Assembly (NCBI RefSeq): GCF_026151205.1
Contig: NC_087080.1
Span: 7,977,096-8,041,095 of the forward strand
Length of the DNA: 64,000 bases
Direction of reading: 5' to 3'
DNA from: Bolinopsis microptera
Lineage: Eukaryota; Ctenophora; Tentaculata; Lobata; Bolinopsidae
The notes under the pieces were generated by a model. It had not been told where the DNA came from and did not search any database. It saw only the letters and a program-made list of their open reading frames with translations. This document shows positions 51,308-62,802 of the stretch, piece after piece. Position 1 is the first letter of the stretch, and each line of letters starts with the position of its first letter. The position numbers and the translations under genes are program-made.

Positions 51308-54060
51308 ATGGGGGTTATGACACAGAGTAAAAACACGATACGACTGGCAAGGAGGTGGTCCGAAGGTTGCGCAATAACCGCGAAGATGCCTACCACTAAA
51401 CTTCTCGACAGGTTCAATAAGATAGGACAGAGTAAAAACACAAGAAAGATAAAAATGCTGATGATGGGAAACATGATACTGGCTCTGAGCGTCATAGCTC
51501 TAACATGCTTCCTGCTCAAAGATAGAGGTACAGAAATTATTTCAATATATCAAACTTATTAACATTATTAAATCTTTAAAATTTAAATATGTTCTGTTAG
51601 TACTTAGTTTAAATATGTTCTGTTAGTGTCACATCAAAACCCACAACTTAAACTATTAATTTTAAAACTGCACGTCATTATCACTTCAAAAGTACGGTTC
51701 TAACCCTTACTCTATCCTCTAGGCAAGGAGATAGTGACAACTCTTGGAAAAGAGATAGTGACAACCCTGCTGACGACACAGTTTAAAGACAACAGATCAA
51801 AACTCCACTTCTACTCACAGAACGCCTCGGTAGACCTGGACTCCCTCTGCACGAACATAGAGACTCACACTACTGTGAATATAGAGGTATTAACATTTTT
51901 CAGGATGTTTTTATGTTTCACCCAAGGATGTCACATCTTGTTTGGAGTGTAGAGCCTATATTGATTTAGTTCGATAGATTCAGTTCTGCATTTGGTCGTT
52001 TCATTATTCCTGAATGAAAATGAATATTTTGGGGAAGTTGGTCGTTTAGCTCCGGACAGTCTATGCAACGTCTATGCAACGTCCGTGCAACAACAAAAGA
52101 ACCGTCTATGCAACGTCTATGCAACGTCCCTGCACAATGAACACTCTATGCACACTCCCTGCACGGTCAGTCTATGCAACGTCTATGCAACGTCTATGCA
52201 ACGTCCCTGCACAGTACCATATGAACACCGGCTACTAGCCGGCTACTAGCCGGCTAGTAGCCACTTTTGTAATAACAGCTCCTCAACTTCACATTAACAA
52301 CCGACTACTAACCGGCACTTGAAAAGTGGTCACTAGCCGGCTACTAACCGGCTACTAGCCGGCTAGTGACCACAAAGTGGCTACTAACCGGCTACTAAGC
52401 GGTCACTAGCCGGCTATTAGCCGAGCTCTAAAGCAGACCTATTAGTAGCCGGTTCTAAACCGGCTACTAGCCGGCACTTGAAAAGCGGTCACTAGCCGGC
52501 TACTAACCGGCTACTAACCGGCTAGTGACCACAAAGTGGCTACTAACCGGCTACTAAGCGGTCACTAGCCGGCTATTAGCCGAGCTCTAAAGCAGACCTA
52601 TTAGTAGCCGGTTCTAAACCGGCTACTAGCCGGCACTTGAAAAGCGGTCACTAGCCGGCTACTAACCGGCTACTAACCGGCTAGTAACCACCAAGTGGCT
52701 ACTAACCGGCTACTAACCGGTCACTAGCCGGCTCTAAAGCAGACCTATTAGTAGCCGGTCTTACAGTCCCGACCTTCCCTCCCTCAGATGTACTGCCTGG
52801 TTAGTAGCCACTTGGTGGTTACTAGCCGGTTAGTAGCCGGTTAGTAGCCGGCTAGTGACCGCTTTCTAAGTGCCGGCTAGTAGCCGGTTTGGAACCGGCT
52901 ACTAGTAGGTCTGCTTTAGAGCTCGGCTAATAGCCGGCTAGTGACCGCTTAGTAGCCGGTTAGTAGCCACTTTGTGGTCACTAGCCGGCTAGTAGCCGGT
53001 TAGTAGCCGGCTAGTGACCACTTTTCAAGTGCCGGTTAGTAGCCGGTTGGTAATGTGAAGTTGAGGAGCTGTTATTACAAAAGTGGCTACTAGCCGGCTA
53101 GTAGCCGGCTAGTAGCCGGCTAGTAGCAGGTGTTCATATGGTACTGTGCAGGGACGTTGCATAGACGTTGCATAGACGTTGCATAGACGTTGCATAGACT
53201 GACCGTGCAGGGAGTGTGCATAGAGTGTTCATTGTGCAGGGACGTTGCATAGACGTTGCATAGACGGTTCTTTTGTTGTTGCATGGACGTTGCATAGACG
53301 TTGCATAGACTGTCCGGAGCTAAACGACCAAGTTGCCATATTGCAGGTCTGGAAACACACAGTTTCAGCAGGAAAGGCCCAATATCTTCTCCCGAGTGAT
53401 ATGGACATAGCTTATCACGCTGTTATGGTGTACGAGACTCAGGACCCTATGGGAGTGAGACACTACTGGTCTCAGGAGAAACAGAGAACCGAACTAGTGT
53501 TCCAACACAGGTAGGTACTTGAATTATTAATATCGTGCTTAAAGAAGGACACTTTTTGAGATAAGATCACTGTTCTCTTGTACTTTAATACGTGTCGATT
53601 GTCGAACTAGAGTCTAGGAAGATCACTCAAGTTCGACAGAGTTTGTCTAGCTACTGTACGTGAGCCATATTGATTTAGTATAGTGAAACAAGCTGCATTT
53701 ATGTTAAAAGTAACTTATTATACCTACAGTACTAATAAAGACGACGTAGTTAAGAAGATGAACGGAAGAAAGAGAATAGGAGAGGGAGCCTGGCAAACTG
53801 ACCCGAAGCTGCTGCTCAGGGACTTTTCTGCTGTGGGTACGTAACTCTATTTAACACTATTTAACATTTTACAGAGTTTTACAGTCATCCAATGAGCTAA
53901 AACGATTCGACAATTCTAAAAGTGTTCACAAAATAAGAATATTTAAGAATATTACAAGTAGTACTCTCATCATACAGGAATAGTGCCGAAGTATTTTATT
54001 TTGTCCGAACGGGAGACAAATAGCAGAGAAGCACTCCAGTTACCATCCTTTTTACAGTAA
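51308..54060 (+). CDS. Unrecognised single-pass membrane protein, five exons
   Basis: Exons 51308-51527, 51723-51886, 53347-53510, 53730-53836 and 53978-54060 have consensus GT/AG borders and matching phases (1, 0, 2, 1). The 245-residue product has a basic N-terminal region of about 48 residues, then one membrane segment (MGNMILALSVIALTCFLL), and then a long outer or lumenal part with a few cysteines and KNGRKR-like basic patches. This order predicts a type II or N-in topology. The family is not recognised; there is a loose resemblance in layout to TMEM43-like proteins, which I would not rely on. Intron 2 is almost filled by a 1,290-bp palindromic element. Polyadenylation may use an AATAAA at 54403-54408. 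It is convergent with the K2P gene. Confidence 0.72.
52040..53329. mobile_element. Palindromic element built of GTAGCCGGCTA and CGTTGCATAGA repeats
   Basis: The two halves are near reverse complements over about 600 bp each. Tips read GGTCGTTTAGCTCCGG and the inverse, flanked by the 5-bp duplication AAGTT (52035-52039 and 53330-53334). The outer zones consist of ACGTCTATGCA-type repeats, the inner zones of many CCGGCTACTA / TAGTAGCCGG units. No protein is encoded. The superfamily is unknown; a 5-bp duplication would suit Transib- or Chapaev-like elements but the ends do not settle it. Confidence 0.85.
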
Positions 54061-54531
54061 CTGTAAACACTTCGTACAAGATATGTACACACTCATGACT
54101 GATAAGGATATACAGATAACGAGCTGGCTGGAAACTAAACCAGAGAGAGCGGTGAATATATAAGACAGAGATAGACTTGTATTGTAAATAATGTTACGTT
54201 TATTTATTCAGACAGGACAGATAGGACAGAGATAGGCTGGAAATCGTGATACGTTTATTTATTAATTTATTCTTAAATATTGAAATTGTTTAACAATTCA
54301 CTGATATTTTGTGCACAATTAGTTAATTCGTTTGAATTTTTTATCTACTGTATTGAGGTTGTTCGACCTTTAGAAGTACACTTTAATACGTAGTAAAAAC
54401 GTAATAAATCAGCATCATGATCAATTTATGACGTCCATGATAGAATGAATAATTCTGATTTCTGATGAATATTAATTCACCCTACCAGAAGACATACTTA
54501 ACATGACCGTACCCGGTATATAACAAACAGT
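54061..54531. other. Convergent 3' ends of two genes
   Basis: AT-rich 471 bp between the stops of the membrane-protein gene (+) and the K2P gene (-). AATAAA at 54403 on the plus strand and TTTATT near 54198 and 54255 (AATAAA on the minus strand) suggest overlapping transcript ends. Confidence 0.5.
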
Positions 54532-56529
54532 TTAAAGATCATTGTACAGAAGTATAGATTTTCGGACGAACTGCGGGACTCAATTATTTATTATAATAAA
54601 TGCATAAAATTAAAATAATAAACAACTTACGACAGCATCGTTCTCCACAGTGACACATTTCCCACACAAGCATTCGCACGTGCTGCTGATGAAGTTTAGG
54701 AACTGAAATAAGGAAACATTTATCCTAAGATAGGAAATACTAAGAAATAATAATTAGTAATTAGTAATATGGTTATTATAAATAATCATGAATTTATCAT
54801 ACATTTCTGATACGATATTACTAGTTAAAAACTTACGGTACTGAAGTTTGAAGTCTGAGCCTCTATCACAGTACCAAGAGATATGAGTCCCAGTATAATG
54901 AAGAAAACAAAGAGAAAGTAGAATAGGGTATCCGTAGATTCGGGGTACAGATCTGAACAAGGATAACGGTTACAGTGGTAACACGTGGTTACTCTGGTAA
55001 CACGTGGTTGCTATGAGAACAATATGATGGGAATTAGTTCAAGTTCAATTTATATGACTCATATACATTGACATTATATGACAACAAGACCTATTTATAT
55101 CATTAGCTAATAGATTTTATTACTGAGAATACACTTAACAGTTAACACAGTTAAAGTTAAGTAACTATTGAACCCACCTCCGAATCCGATGGTAGTGAAA
55201 GAGATGAAAGTAAAGTAGATGGCATCAAAGTAAGGCCAGTTCTCCTTGTACGATAGGTATGCGGAGAATGTTAAGATCACTATTATACAGAATAGTAAGG
55301 TCACTATTTGTTGAACCTGTAAAGTAGATTGGTTATTAATGGTGGAAGGTTACAATAAGATCCTAAATTATAAGTGCTGCTGTTAATAATATGGAAAAAC
55401 ATACATCTGTTCAATCTAAATTTTCTTGGAATTATTTTAGTTCTGACAGTTATTATTATGATAAGAAATGAAGAATTAATACATATTATTATTAGTTTTA
55501 GCGAAAATCTCACCTTTTCATTTTCCTCATCTTTTCCTCCCAACACCTTTCTAAGCTTCTTGCACACCCATCTAATAAAGTTAGCAGTGTGTTGAGCGTA
55601 AACCGCTAGACAAGCCATGAACAGTGGGATTCCTATCAGAGCAAAGAAGATACAGAATCCTCGTCCCTCGTCTGTAACTGGGTACATATACCCGTATCCT
55701 GGGGAATGAGATAATAATGAAGACTAGATAATAATGAAGATTGTATTGTAGATTTCACTGTAGCTTATAATGTAGATTACACTGTATATTAGAATGTAGA
55801 TTATAATGTAGATTACACTGTATATTAGAATGTAGATTATAATGTAGATTACACTGTATATTAGAATGTAGATTATAATGTAGATTACACAGTATATTAG
55901 AATGTAGATTATAATGTAGAATAGACTAATGCAGATAAGACTCACCTATAGTAGTGACGACAGTAAGACAGAATATAACAGTTGGAGCGAAGGTCCACGA
56001 GTTAGTGATATTGGGAGTGGCCTGCAATACTTCCACCATGTGACACGGTGCTTTCAGCTCGTCGTGGAAATCCTCGTCTACATCAGCTAACAAGTCGTGC
56101 AGCTGGGGAGAGAGGAGTTACTTACCGTGGAAACCAATTGGTTACTTACCATGGTAACCAATAGTAATCATAGGTAACCAATAGTAATTATAGGTACCCA
56201 ATAGTAATTATAGGTAACCAATTATAGTAGCCACACATATTTATTAGTAATCACTAGTAACCGTTAGTAACCACTAGTAATCGTTAGTAACCATTAGTTG
56301 CCACGTTAGTAACCACTAGTAATCGTTAGTAACCGTTAGAGCGTTAGTAACCACTAATAACCACTAATCAACACTAATTACTGACCTCCTGCTCGTAGTT
56401 TTTCCTCTGCTCGTTCTCATGGCTCTCCTCTATAGCCTGGAATATAGCTGCTCCCACTGCTAAATACACCAGAACCGTGCAAAAGGTCGCAAACGCTGCG
56501 ATAGCCTTACCGTTTATACTGCACCCCAT
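54532..56529 (-). CDS. Two-pore-domain (K2P) potassium channel, seven exons, 283 aa
   Basis: Exons from the ATG: 56529-56386, 56102-55946, 55698-55514, 55316-55178, 54952-54837, 54702-54631 and 54570-54532. Phases (0,1,0,1,0,0) all agree. The first TM (AAFATFCTVLVYLAVGAAIF) runs into QAIEE, as in K2P channels. The first pore filter is TTIGYGY, split by an intron inside its Gly codon; the second is TTIGFGD, also split. Four TM segments and the acidic loop between TM1 and pore 1 are present. The product would form a dimeric leak channel passing K+ across the plasma membrane. The short tail with CECLCGKC could be lipid-modified. The last 39-bp exon is the least certain. A likely acceptor just before the ATG suggests a noncoding first exon. 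Confidence 0.92.
55740..55925. repeat. 36-bp tandem repeat in a K2P intron
   Basis: About five copies of a unit containing TGTAGATTACACTGTATATTA. It yields a spurious Tyr/Ile-rich frame on the minus strand. Confidence 0.85.
56150..56380. repeat. TAGTAACCA-type short repeats in a K2P intron
   Basis: Degenerate 9-20-bp repeats (ACCAATAGTAA, ACCACTAGTAA, ATCGTTAGTAA). Similar units recur at 56570-56650 and 63590-63690. Confidence 0.75.
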
Positions 56530-59130
56530 CCTGAGTGAAGGTGAAAGTTAAGATTTAAGATTTTGCAACTATTAGTAACCAATAGTAACCAGTAGTAACC
56601 ACTAGTAACCAGTAGCAACTAGTAGCAATTAGTAACAAATAGTAACCACTAGTAACAAGCTTGTTTAAATCATTCCCAGTGAAATTAGTACGATAATAAA
56701 ACTAGTGATAATAATAAATGAAACTGCAGCAAAAGCTAGAGTTATAATTAGTGTAACTGAGATAATGATGTCAACTAAGATAATTACTGGAACGACAATA
56801 AATAATCGTATTACTATCAATAGTAGATAACTACAATTCATTTAATTTAAAACGACAAAATATAAATATATATATAATAACATCATAATATAATATATTT
56901 CTGTTTCTGGAGTAAATTATTGCAACAAGCTGTTATTTTAGTAAATAAATGAAAATGATAGCATCGCACGATAAATCAATCAAATTACTAACTTACTTAA
57001 GTTACAATCATTACCAAACTAGCCAGGTCCTTAATTATAACGACCAATAAGAGTCATCATTTATTTTACATTTCATTAATAACTTAATAAGAATCTGATG
57101 ATACGTATTACATTACAGTCTACTGCGGTCGAGCCATGTTGAAGGGTTTTATATGTCTGGGTATATGACTAAATGCTGAAGCTATTTGACCTTGTTTAAT
57201 CCGACAAAGCAGACAAACCGAGTAGCTGTCAGCTTACAATCAAACAGCTAAACATGAACTCATTAAACCTCCTATGTTAGAGTAACTAGTAACTATCGGT
57301 AAGATTATACTGTACACTATTTACTAATGATGACCACAGAGAAAACTTGATTCAAAGTTTTAAAAACGGGACGAAAATTTAACCAAGATTACAGCAGCCA
57401 CAAACGCACAACTAAACTTAAAATATTATGAGTAATTAAACATCTTGTAATGAAAATTACGAAGCTTCCATTCACAGGATATCCAGTTACCTGGCAACGC
57501 CCGCTCATTATGCTTCTTTAACCTCATACAAGTGCAAGCGACGAGGAAGATATTCATGCATTTCTGCACGAGGAGGAGCCCATTATAAATAATTAAAGAT
57601 CATATCATGGGCAATTAACTGAGTAAATATAGTGCTCTCATCTGCTTGTACACAGAAGTCTGGATAATGACAATGTATAGAATTATCATATTAATATGAC
57701 TAGACTATAGAATGATAATATAAGGTAATAAAAACAGAGCTATTATATATATATATATATTATATATATTATATATATTACATAGCTATATATAATATAT
57801 ATATATATTTCGTTGCTGTATATATATATATTATATATATAGCTATATATAGCTATCATATATATATATATATCATCATCATTACAACAGAAAGATAGAA
57901 CAATAGTATGAAAATTAGCAGGAACAATGAACTTTGCACAATAGCGTGTGCGTGCCGAATCTAATATTGCGCTAAATCCTGCTCAGTTTGATCACTTATT
58001 ACTTATTAGAATATGAGATAAGAAAACTAGAGATAGCTAGAAGGGCGATAAAATCTTGAAAACAACAAATCAACTATAAAAAGTTCCAAAAAGTACCATG
58101 AATTACTGTTATACACTATGAAGTACACAAACAACAATAACAATCACGTACAATACAAACAGCTAATTGCAGACAACACACAAACTGTAACCATAGCAAC
58201 CAGTTGCATCCTACACACCACCAACCAATCAGAGAACAGTAAACGAAGACCTCAACAAATCACAGCACAGGAAATAAGCAGCCAATCAGGTGTTGAGTAG
58301 ATCAACAGATAAGGTACGCAGTCAAGATGACGTACAGTAGGAAACAACATTGTATAAGCCAGCTGTTTTGCAGTAACATTGCTTTTTCGCTGCATTTCTC
58401 GTCTCTTTAATACACTTTTACAGCTTGATAACAGTTTCGCTGTGTTTTTTAGTGTTTTAGATCTTATCTCACACACCACGACGAACTAGACAGAAGAGCT
58501 TAGGAAAAGTCAACTGTTCTAGACAACTTACTGGAAACACAGGTAATGCTGACTAGCAGCTACGCAACAACATGACCGAGATGATAAAAATAAAGCACAC
58601 GAATAAAATCACAAACCAGCTAAAATAAACGCACGACTAAAATCAGGCAGCTAAACTAAACGAGGTATAATATCTTGGAAGATGACTTAGAAAGAAAGTT
58701 GCCGAAGAAGCGCATTACTATTAACATTAGTGTCACATCAGCACGAGAGATGGCACATTAACATCACTCCACGTACTGCTCGTAAACTGCTTTAACAAGT
58801 GCTTTGAGCGCATATATTTAGCTAATTATCCGCATATATTTAGCTAATTATCCGGCATTATATGTGTTTTTGTGTCATTATCCGGTATTATATGTGCTTT
58901 CATAATAATATGTAATCATGATTGTGGCTGTTAGAATATGACTGTGATATTAGTGAGGCGTATTATAGCAGTGTCTCGACCCAATAACAATCAAATAACA
59001 ACCAAAGACTACAGGAACAGGCCAATGAAGAGCGAAGTTTATAGAAAAATAGAGACTCGGGAACAACAGTAAGATTGAATCAATACTCCAATAGAGGAAA
59101 CATACGCGTGGTAACATGATACCAATAATA
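56530..59130. other. Upstream region of the K2P gene; no other gene seen
   Basis: AT-rich, with an ATATATAT/TATAGCTATATA palindromic block at about 57744-57875 and a ten-to-fourteen base repeat CGCATATATTTAGCTAATTATC around 58810-58850. Promoter and noncoding first exon of the K2P gene are expected here but not located. Confidence 0.4.
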
Positions 59131-59925
59131 GACAAAACAGTGGGGGGGGGGGGGCAACAACTGTAAAAGATTAATTTAGGAATAATATTTTTTCAGGTGG
59201 CTTGCCAGTTTTGCTAGTTATACAGTAATCTTGTACAATTGACAAACTGCCGCTTTCCTCATAACTGATATTTGATAAAGGAGAAGAAATGAGTCTTTAT
59301 AGGTGTAAATTCCACACATGTTTTACGTATGTTTGGACAATAACGGACGTTTGAGCATGTCGACAAATCGGCTATAAGCTAATCACAATCGAGCTTACAT
59401 TAAAATGTAAAGGCTGAAGAAACATTTCTTTATTTGTTAGTGCTGACTGGTGACTTGTAATTCACAAAGTTACAAGACAAAATACACAAAAATGTACCAG
59501 TTTAAAATACCAAACTATAAAATACCTATAACATCCGCATCGTTAACAGTTCAGTACAATTTAACAACAACTACACTACTAAACGTACCAATGCTTTATC
59601 GTAACCCTAATATAGGTATTACATGACGTTTAATTCATCTGGTGGGTCAGCATGGTCTTATTCTCATTCAGCTAACCGAAGCAAGGCAGTAAGGTAGTAC
59701 GTTTTCGTGAAAATTCGGGGTGAGAGAGCGGGAATTGAACCCACGACCTCCCGAAAACCAGTCAGGTGCTAAACCATACATGAAGTTTATATACCTAACA
59801 AATAAAATTAATTCCGAATGTACACAACGAAACTAACAAATATTTCAATAGCTAAAAGTAAAAGAGAAAACACAGTAAAGTGCTTAGTGCAAACAGGTAC
59901 AGATGGAGATAATCTCACTTATCCC
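59131..59925. repeat. Dispersed duplication, copy 1 (SINE-bearing)
   Basis: Starts near AAAACAGTGGGGGG and runs past GGAGATAATCTCA. It matches copy 2 (60715-60806 plus 62803-63350) through blocks such as TTGCCAGTTTTGCTAGTTA, GACAAACTGCCGCTT, CATGTTTTACGTATG, TTGTAATTCACAAAGTTAC and AATAGCTAAAAGTAAAAGAG. Copy 1 has the SINE at 59633-59777 that copy 2 lacks, and lacks the 2-kb element present in copy 2. Confidence 0.85.
59633..59777 (-). mobile_element. tRNA-derived SINE (145 bp)
   Basis: On the minus strand it begins ATGGTTTAGCACCTGAC and contains a B-box-like GGGTTCAATTCC, so the head derives from a tRNA. The body continues through TTTTCACGAAAACGTAC to GGGTCAGC-inverse sequence and ends near CCACCAGATGAAT. 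It is flanked by a 12-bp duplication ACATGA[C/A]GTTTA (59621-59632 and 59778-59789). The equivalent position in copy 2 of the surrounding repeat is empty. Confidence 0.8.
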
Positions 59926-60714
59926 TAAGAACCAACAAATTCCAGCCAAGAAGATCTGGTAAACTTGAAAAGATCTGGTGCCACTGGTGCTTAAAGTAGC
60001 AAGTGTTGAAATCTAGCACTACTAGCCACTATTAGTATAGTGCAACTGAGACAATAACGTTTTATTCAATTAGGTGAAAACACACTTTTTATAAAAAACG
60101 CTCAAACTGAAAGTTCTAGTCGACGTAGTATGTACGTGATTCGAGAAGAAGTAACGAGCACGTGAGCTAACAAGCACATCGGGAACCGAGCTAATGAGCT
60201 TGCGTAAGCGGTCGTATTATCAGTTCTATAAGGTATCACGTCAATAAAGTCCATTACATCTTAGGAGTTAGGGATAATCACTCTCCTCTAAACATGAATG
60301 TCTATTAGCCTATTAGTGAGAAGTGATTCAAATGCTGAAAAGCGGCTTTCCTCTAGCTTAGTTGTCGAATACTTTGCATTGGAATCGGAGGATAAACAGT
60401 TCGCGACATCAAAGAAGTAATCAGACCTGGACAGATATGTCTTTATATTATTTATTATTAGGGCGACCTTTTTTATTAGTTCATTAGGGCGACCCTGGTA
60501 CAAAAAAACTGTAAAAAAAAGGATCAAAATTGTCGGAAAAATCAAATTTTCGAGAAAATGTTCAAGTGAATTTTGAAGAAAAATTCGGGGGAAAGAAATT
60601 ACCAGCGGAAAAATCGGGGTTTGTGGTAAAATATTAACAAACAAACTGGGATATAAACTATAGGAAATAACTTATTAGACGTAGAGTTTGGAAATGTTTT
60701 AATTACATAAAAAG
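59926..60714. other. No gene seen
   Basis: AT-rich sequence between the two repeat copies. A decayed piece of the CAGTAAAAC-type MITE (AAAAATTCGGGGGAAAG, AAATCGGGGTTTG) lies at about 60580-60640. Confidence 0.4.
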
Positions 60715-60806
60715 ATAAAACAGTGGGGGAGGGGGAAGATCAACTGTAAAAAATTATTCTAGGAAAAAAGATTTTGCTAGGTGGTTTGCCAGTTTTGCTA
60801 GTTACT

Positions 60807-62802
60807 CTGCCGTTTTCTGACAAAAGTGCTTAAGTAACACAAGGTTCATTTTGTGCAAATTTACTTTGAAGATTTCAATTCTGTAATTGCTCTGGGCTAG
60901 CTGCTGTCAAATTTAAACTGCACCCACTATGTTTTTAAGGTGCTTTGTCGACTTTTGAGACTTATGACAAGGTTTCATCATCCTAACTTCTCGGAAAGTG
61001 CCTCAAAATCACAAATTATAGTTTGAATTTCTTAGAAAAGTACTTTCTTTTTGAATTTCTTTTTAAATTTCTTAGAAAAGTATAGTACAGCCATATCGGC
61101 AAAAACTCCATGTTCTGATGAAAATGACCCGTTCAAACCATTGTTCATCGAAAATAAGCCTTAAACTGTTGTGATGAAACACTGGTTGTAATATTGGGAC
61201 ACGCTGAAATAAAATATTTGAAAATTTCGTTTTCTGATAAAAGTCCTTAAAGTGCACCAACATTAATGGGAACTTTATCTGCGATCATTCTGACCTACAA
61301 TTTTACGACAAATTGATTGGTGATGGTTTAAGAACACGAAAACACTCCCTTCTCCCCACTCCCCAGTGGATTAAAAAATAGTGGCAACGAGAAGGAATGA
61401 GACGTTGCAATTCCTTATAAAATTTTGTTTTTGAATCGGAATTCTACCAGCATTTCGACACTTGTTTTGACGAAGAGTTGATTGGTGATAGTACGAGATA
61501 ATAATAAATATTTCTTTAGAAATTAAATTAAGGATTCAGATGAGGCTTTCTTAGTAAAGGCCAAGGTTTTTCGAATAATGATTAATGATAATGGATATCG
61601 TAACGCAAGGTAAAGAAAAACAAGCGTATAAAAATGTGACATGATTGTTAATAATCCTGTACATAAATAAATGGTAAATGGTAAATGAAAATACACATTA
61701 ATAAATATTAATTGAGATCTGCTACATGGTCAGAGCTGGGAAGATCAACCCAAAATACTCTACTGCGGGGCTCATAAGTCTACAAAGTTTTTGAACTATA
61801 TCTTTCTTTTAAGCGCTTGCTATACCCCGTGGTTGATTTTGTGGGAAAGCTATGATTATACCTAACCGGATCAATCTCTCTTCTTTCTGCCGCAGAAATG
61901 GAGCAGAACGGAAGGAAACCTCGTTGTGCTCTGATTTCCATTCCATTTGGACCGAGTCACAGTGAAACCTGATAACCTTCACCTTCTCGAGCAGTGGTCT
62001 TTCTGTTTTGCAGCGGTTGCTTGTCCCATATGACCTAGGCCAAGAATGAAAGTCCGAACAGGCCATAGAAACAGCAGTACCCACCTTTTCCACTGCACCA
62101 ACAAAGTCCTCATAATTATGTAGCTGTCCGCACTGTTTGATGGACAGTTCCACATTATGGTGGAACGAGTCAGCGCTCATGAAGGTATGGCTTGGCTCCA
62201 TATATTTCACTGTAATCGTATCAAGCCCGAGGTCAGGGCTGTTTATGAGCGAACATAACGCAGTGTAAAGCGTCCAGAATTTGTTCTGACCGGAACAATT
62301 GTCTGCCCACAGAATAATTTCCCGGCTTTCACCAATTCTCCCTTCACCAAAATACCTCATAGCTTTGACCCAGGTTGAAGATACGTTCTCATCTTTCCTC
62401 CCAGCAATAGCAATTTGTTTCATTTTAGGTCAAGCAAGCTAAAAATCTGCAGTCTCAACTGATTAGAGAATAAAAATTTTAAAGCAAATTTTGAAAGGTT
62501 CTGCATTGACAAATCGGCAATTTTTCGGCGAAGCTAGTGTTTCTGAAGTTTATGACCATCACCAATCGATCCGTCGTGAAAATTTAGATTTGTAAGTACC
62601 GATTATATAGCTTCAGTTGACAGAATCAACATTTAATTAAAAGTATAATGGCATTTTAGGGGGTTCCAAAAAGAGGGTTTCGGGGGGTCGGCGAATGTAT
62701 CCAATGGTCCTCAGGGATAGTTCTTGACCAAAAAACAAATGTAAGACCAAAAACCCGAAATTTCCAAAATTTTACTTAAGCACTTTTGTCAGGAAACGGC
62801 AG
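60807..62802 (-). mobile_element. Terminal-inverted-repeat element with ADNCSGQNK-type protein
   Basis: Starts CTGCCGTTTTCTGACAAAAG and ends with the near-perfect inverse over about 30 bp (CTTTTGTCAGGAAACGGCAG). Flanked by TACT on both sides (60803-60806 and 62803-62806). It encodes one recognisable frame (61809-62423, -). The 59-kb repeat copy shows the site without the element. The interior has lost any second gene, or is a deletion derivative. Confidence 0.75.
61809..62423 (-). CDS. Transposon-associated ADNCSGQNK-domain protein, partial (204 aa)
   Basis: The frame contains LWADNCSGQNKFWTLYTAL near residues 38-56 and YMEPSHTFMSADSFHHNVE near 88-106, the hallmark motifs of a protein family widespread in animal genomes and usually linked to mobile DNA (DUF7869-like in name). 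Family members are much longer; the N-terminal part is missing. A GATTTTTAG acceptor-like sequence lies just before the ATG, so earlier exons may have been lost. Conserved Asp, Asn and His residues suggest an RNase H-like nuclease fold, which is inference. Its place inside inverted repeats supports a transposase role. Confidence 0.65.
   Translation of the reverse strand: MKQIAIAGRKDENVSSTWVKAMRYFGEGRIGESREIILWADNCSGQNKFWTLYTALCSLINSPDLGLDTITVKYMEPSHTFMSADSFHHNVELSIKQCGQLHNYEDFVGAVEKVGTAVSMACSDFHSWPRSYGTSNRCKTERPLLEKVKVIRFHCDSVQMEWKSEHNEVSFRSAPFLRQKEERLIRLGIIIAFPQNQPRGIASA

Noticed and set aside
52035-53334. Host inverted duplication or replication origin
   Set aside because: The 5-bp duplication at the tips is better explained by transposition.
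55724-55945. 73-codon Tyr/Ile-rich hydrophobic protein
   Set aside because: Product of a 36-bp tandem repeat within a K2P intron.
59700-59777. Functional tRNA gene on the minus strand
   Set aside because: B box is good but the acceptor stem cannot be closed and the segment is flanked by a target duplication; it is a tRNA-derived SINE.
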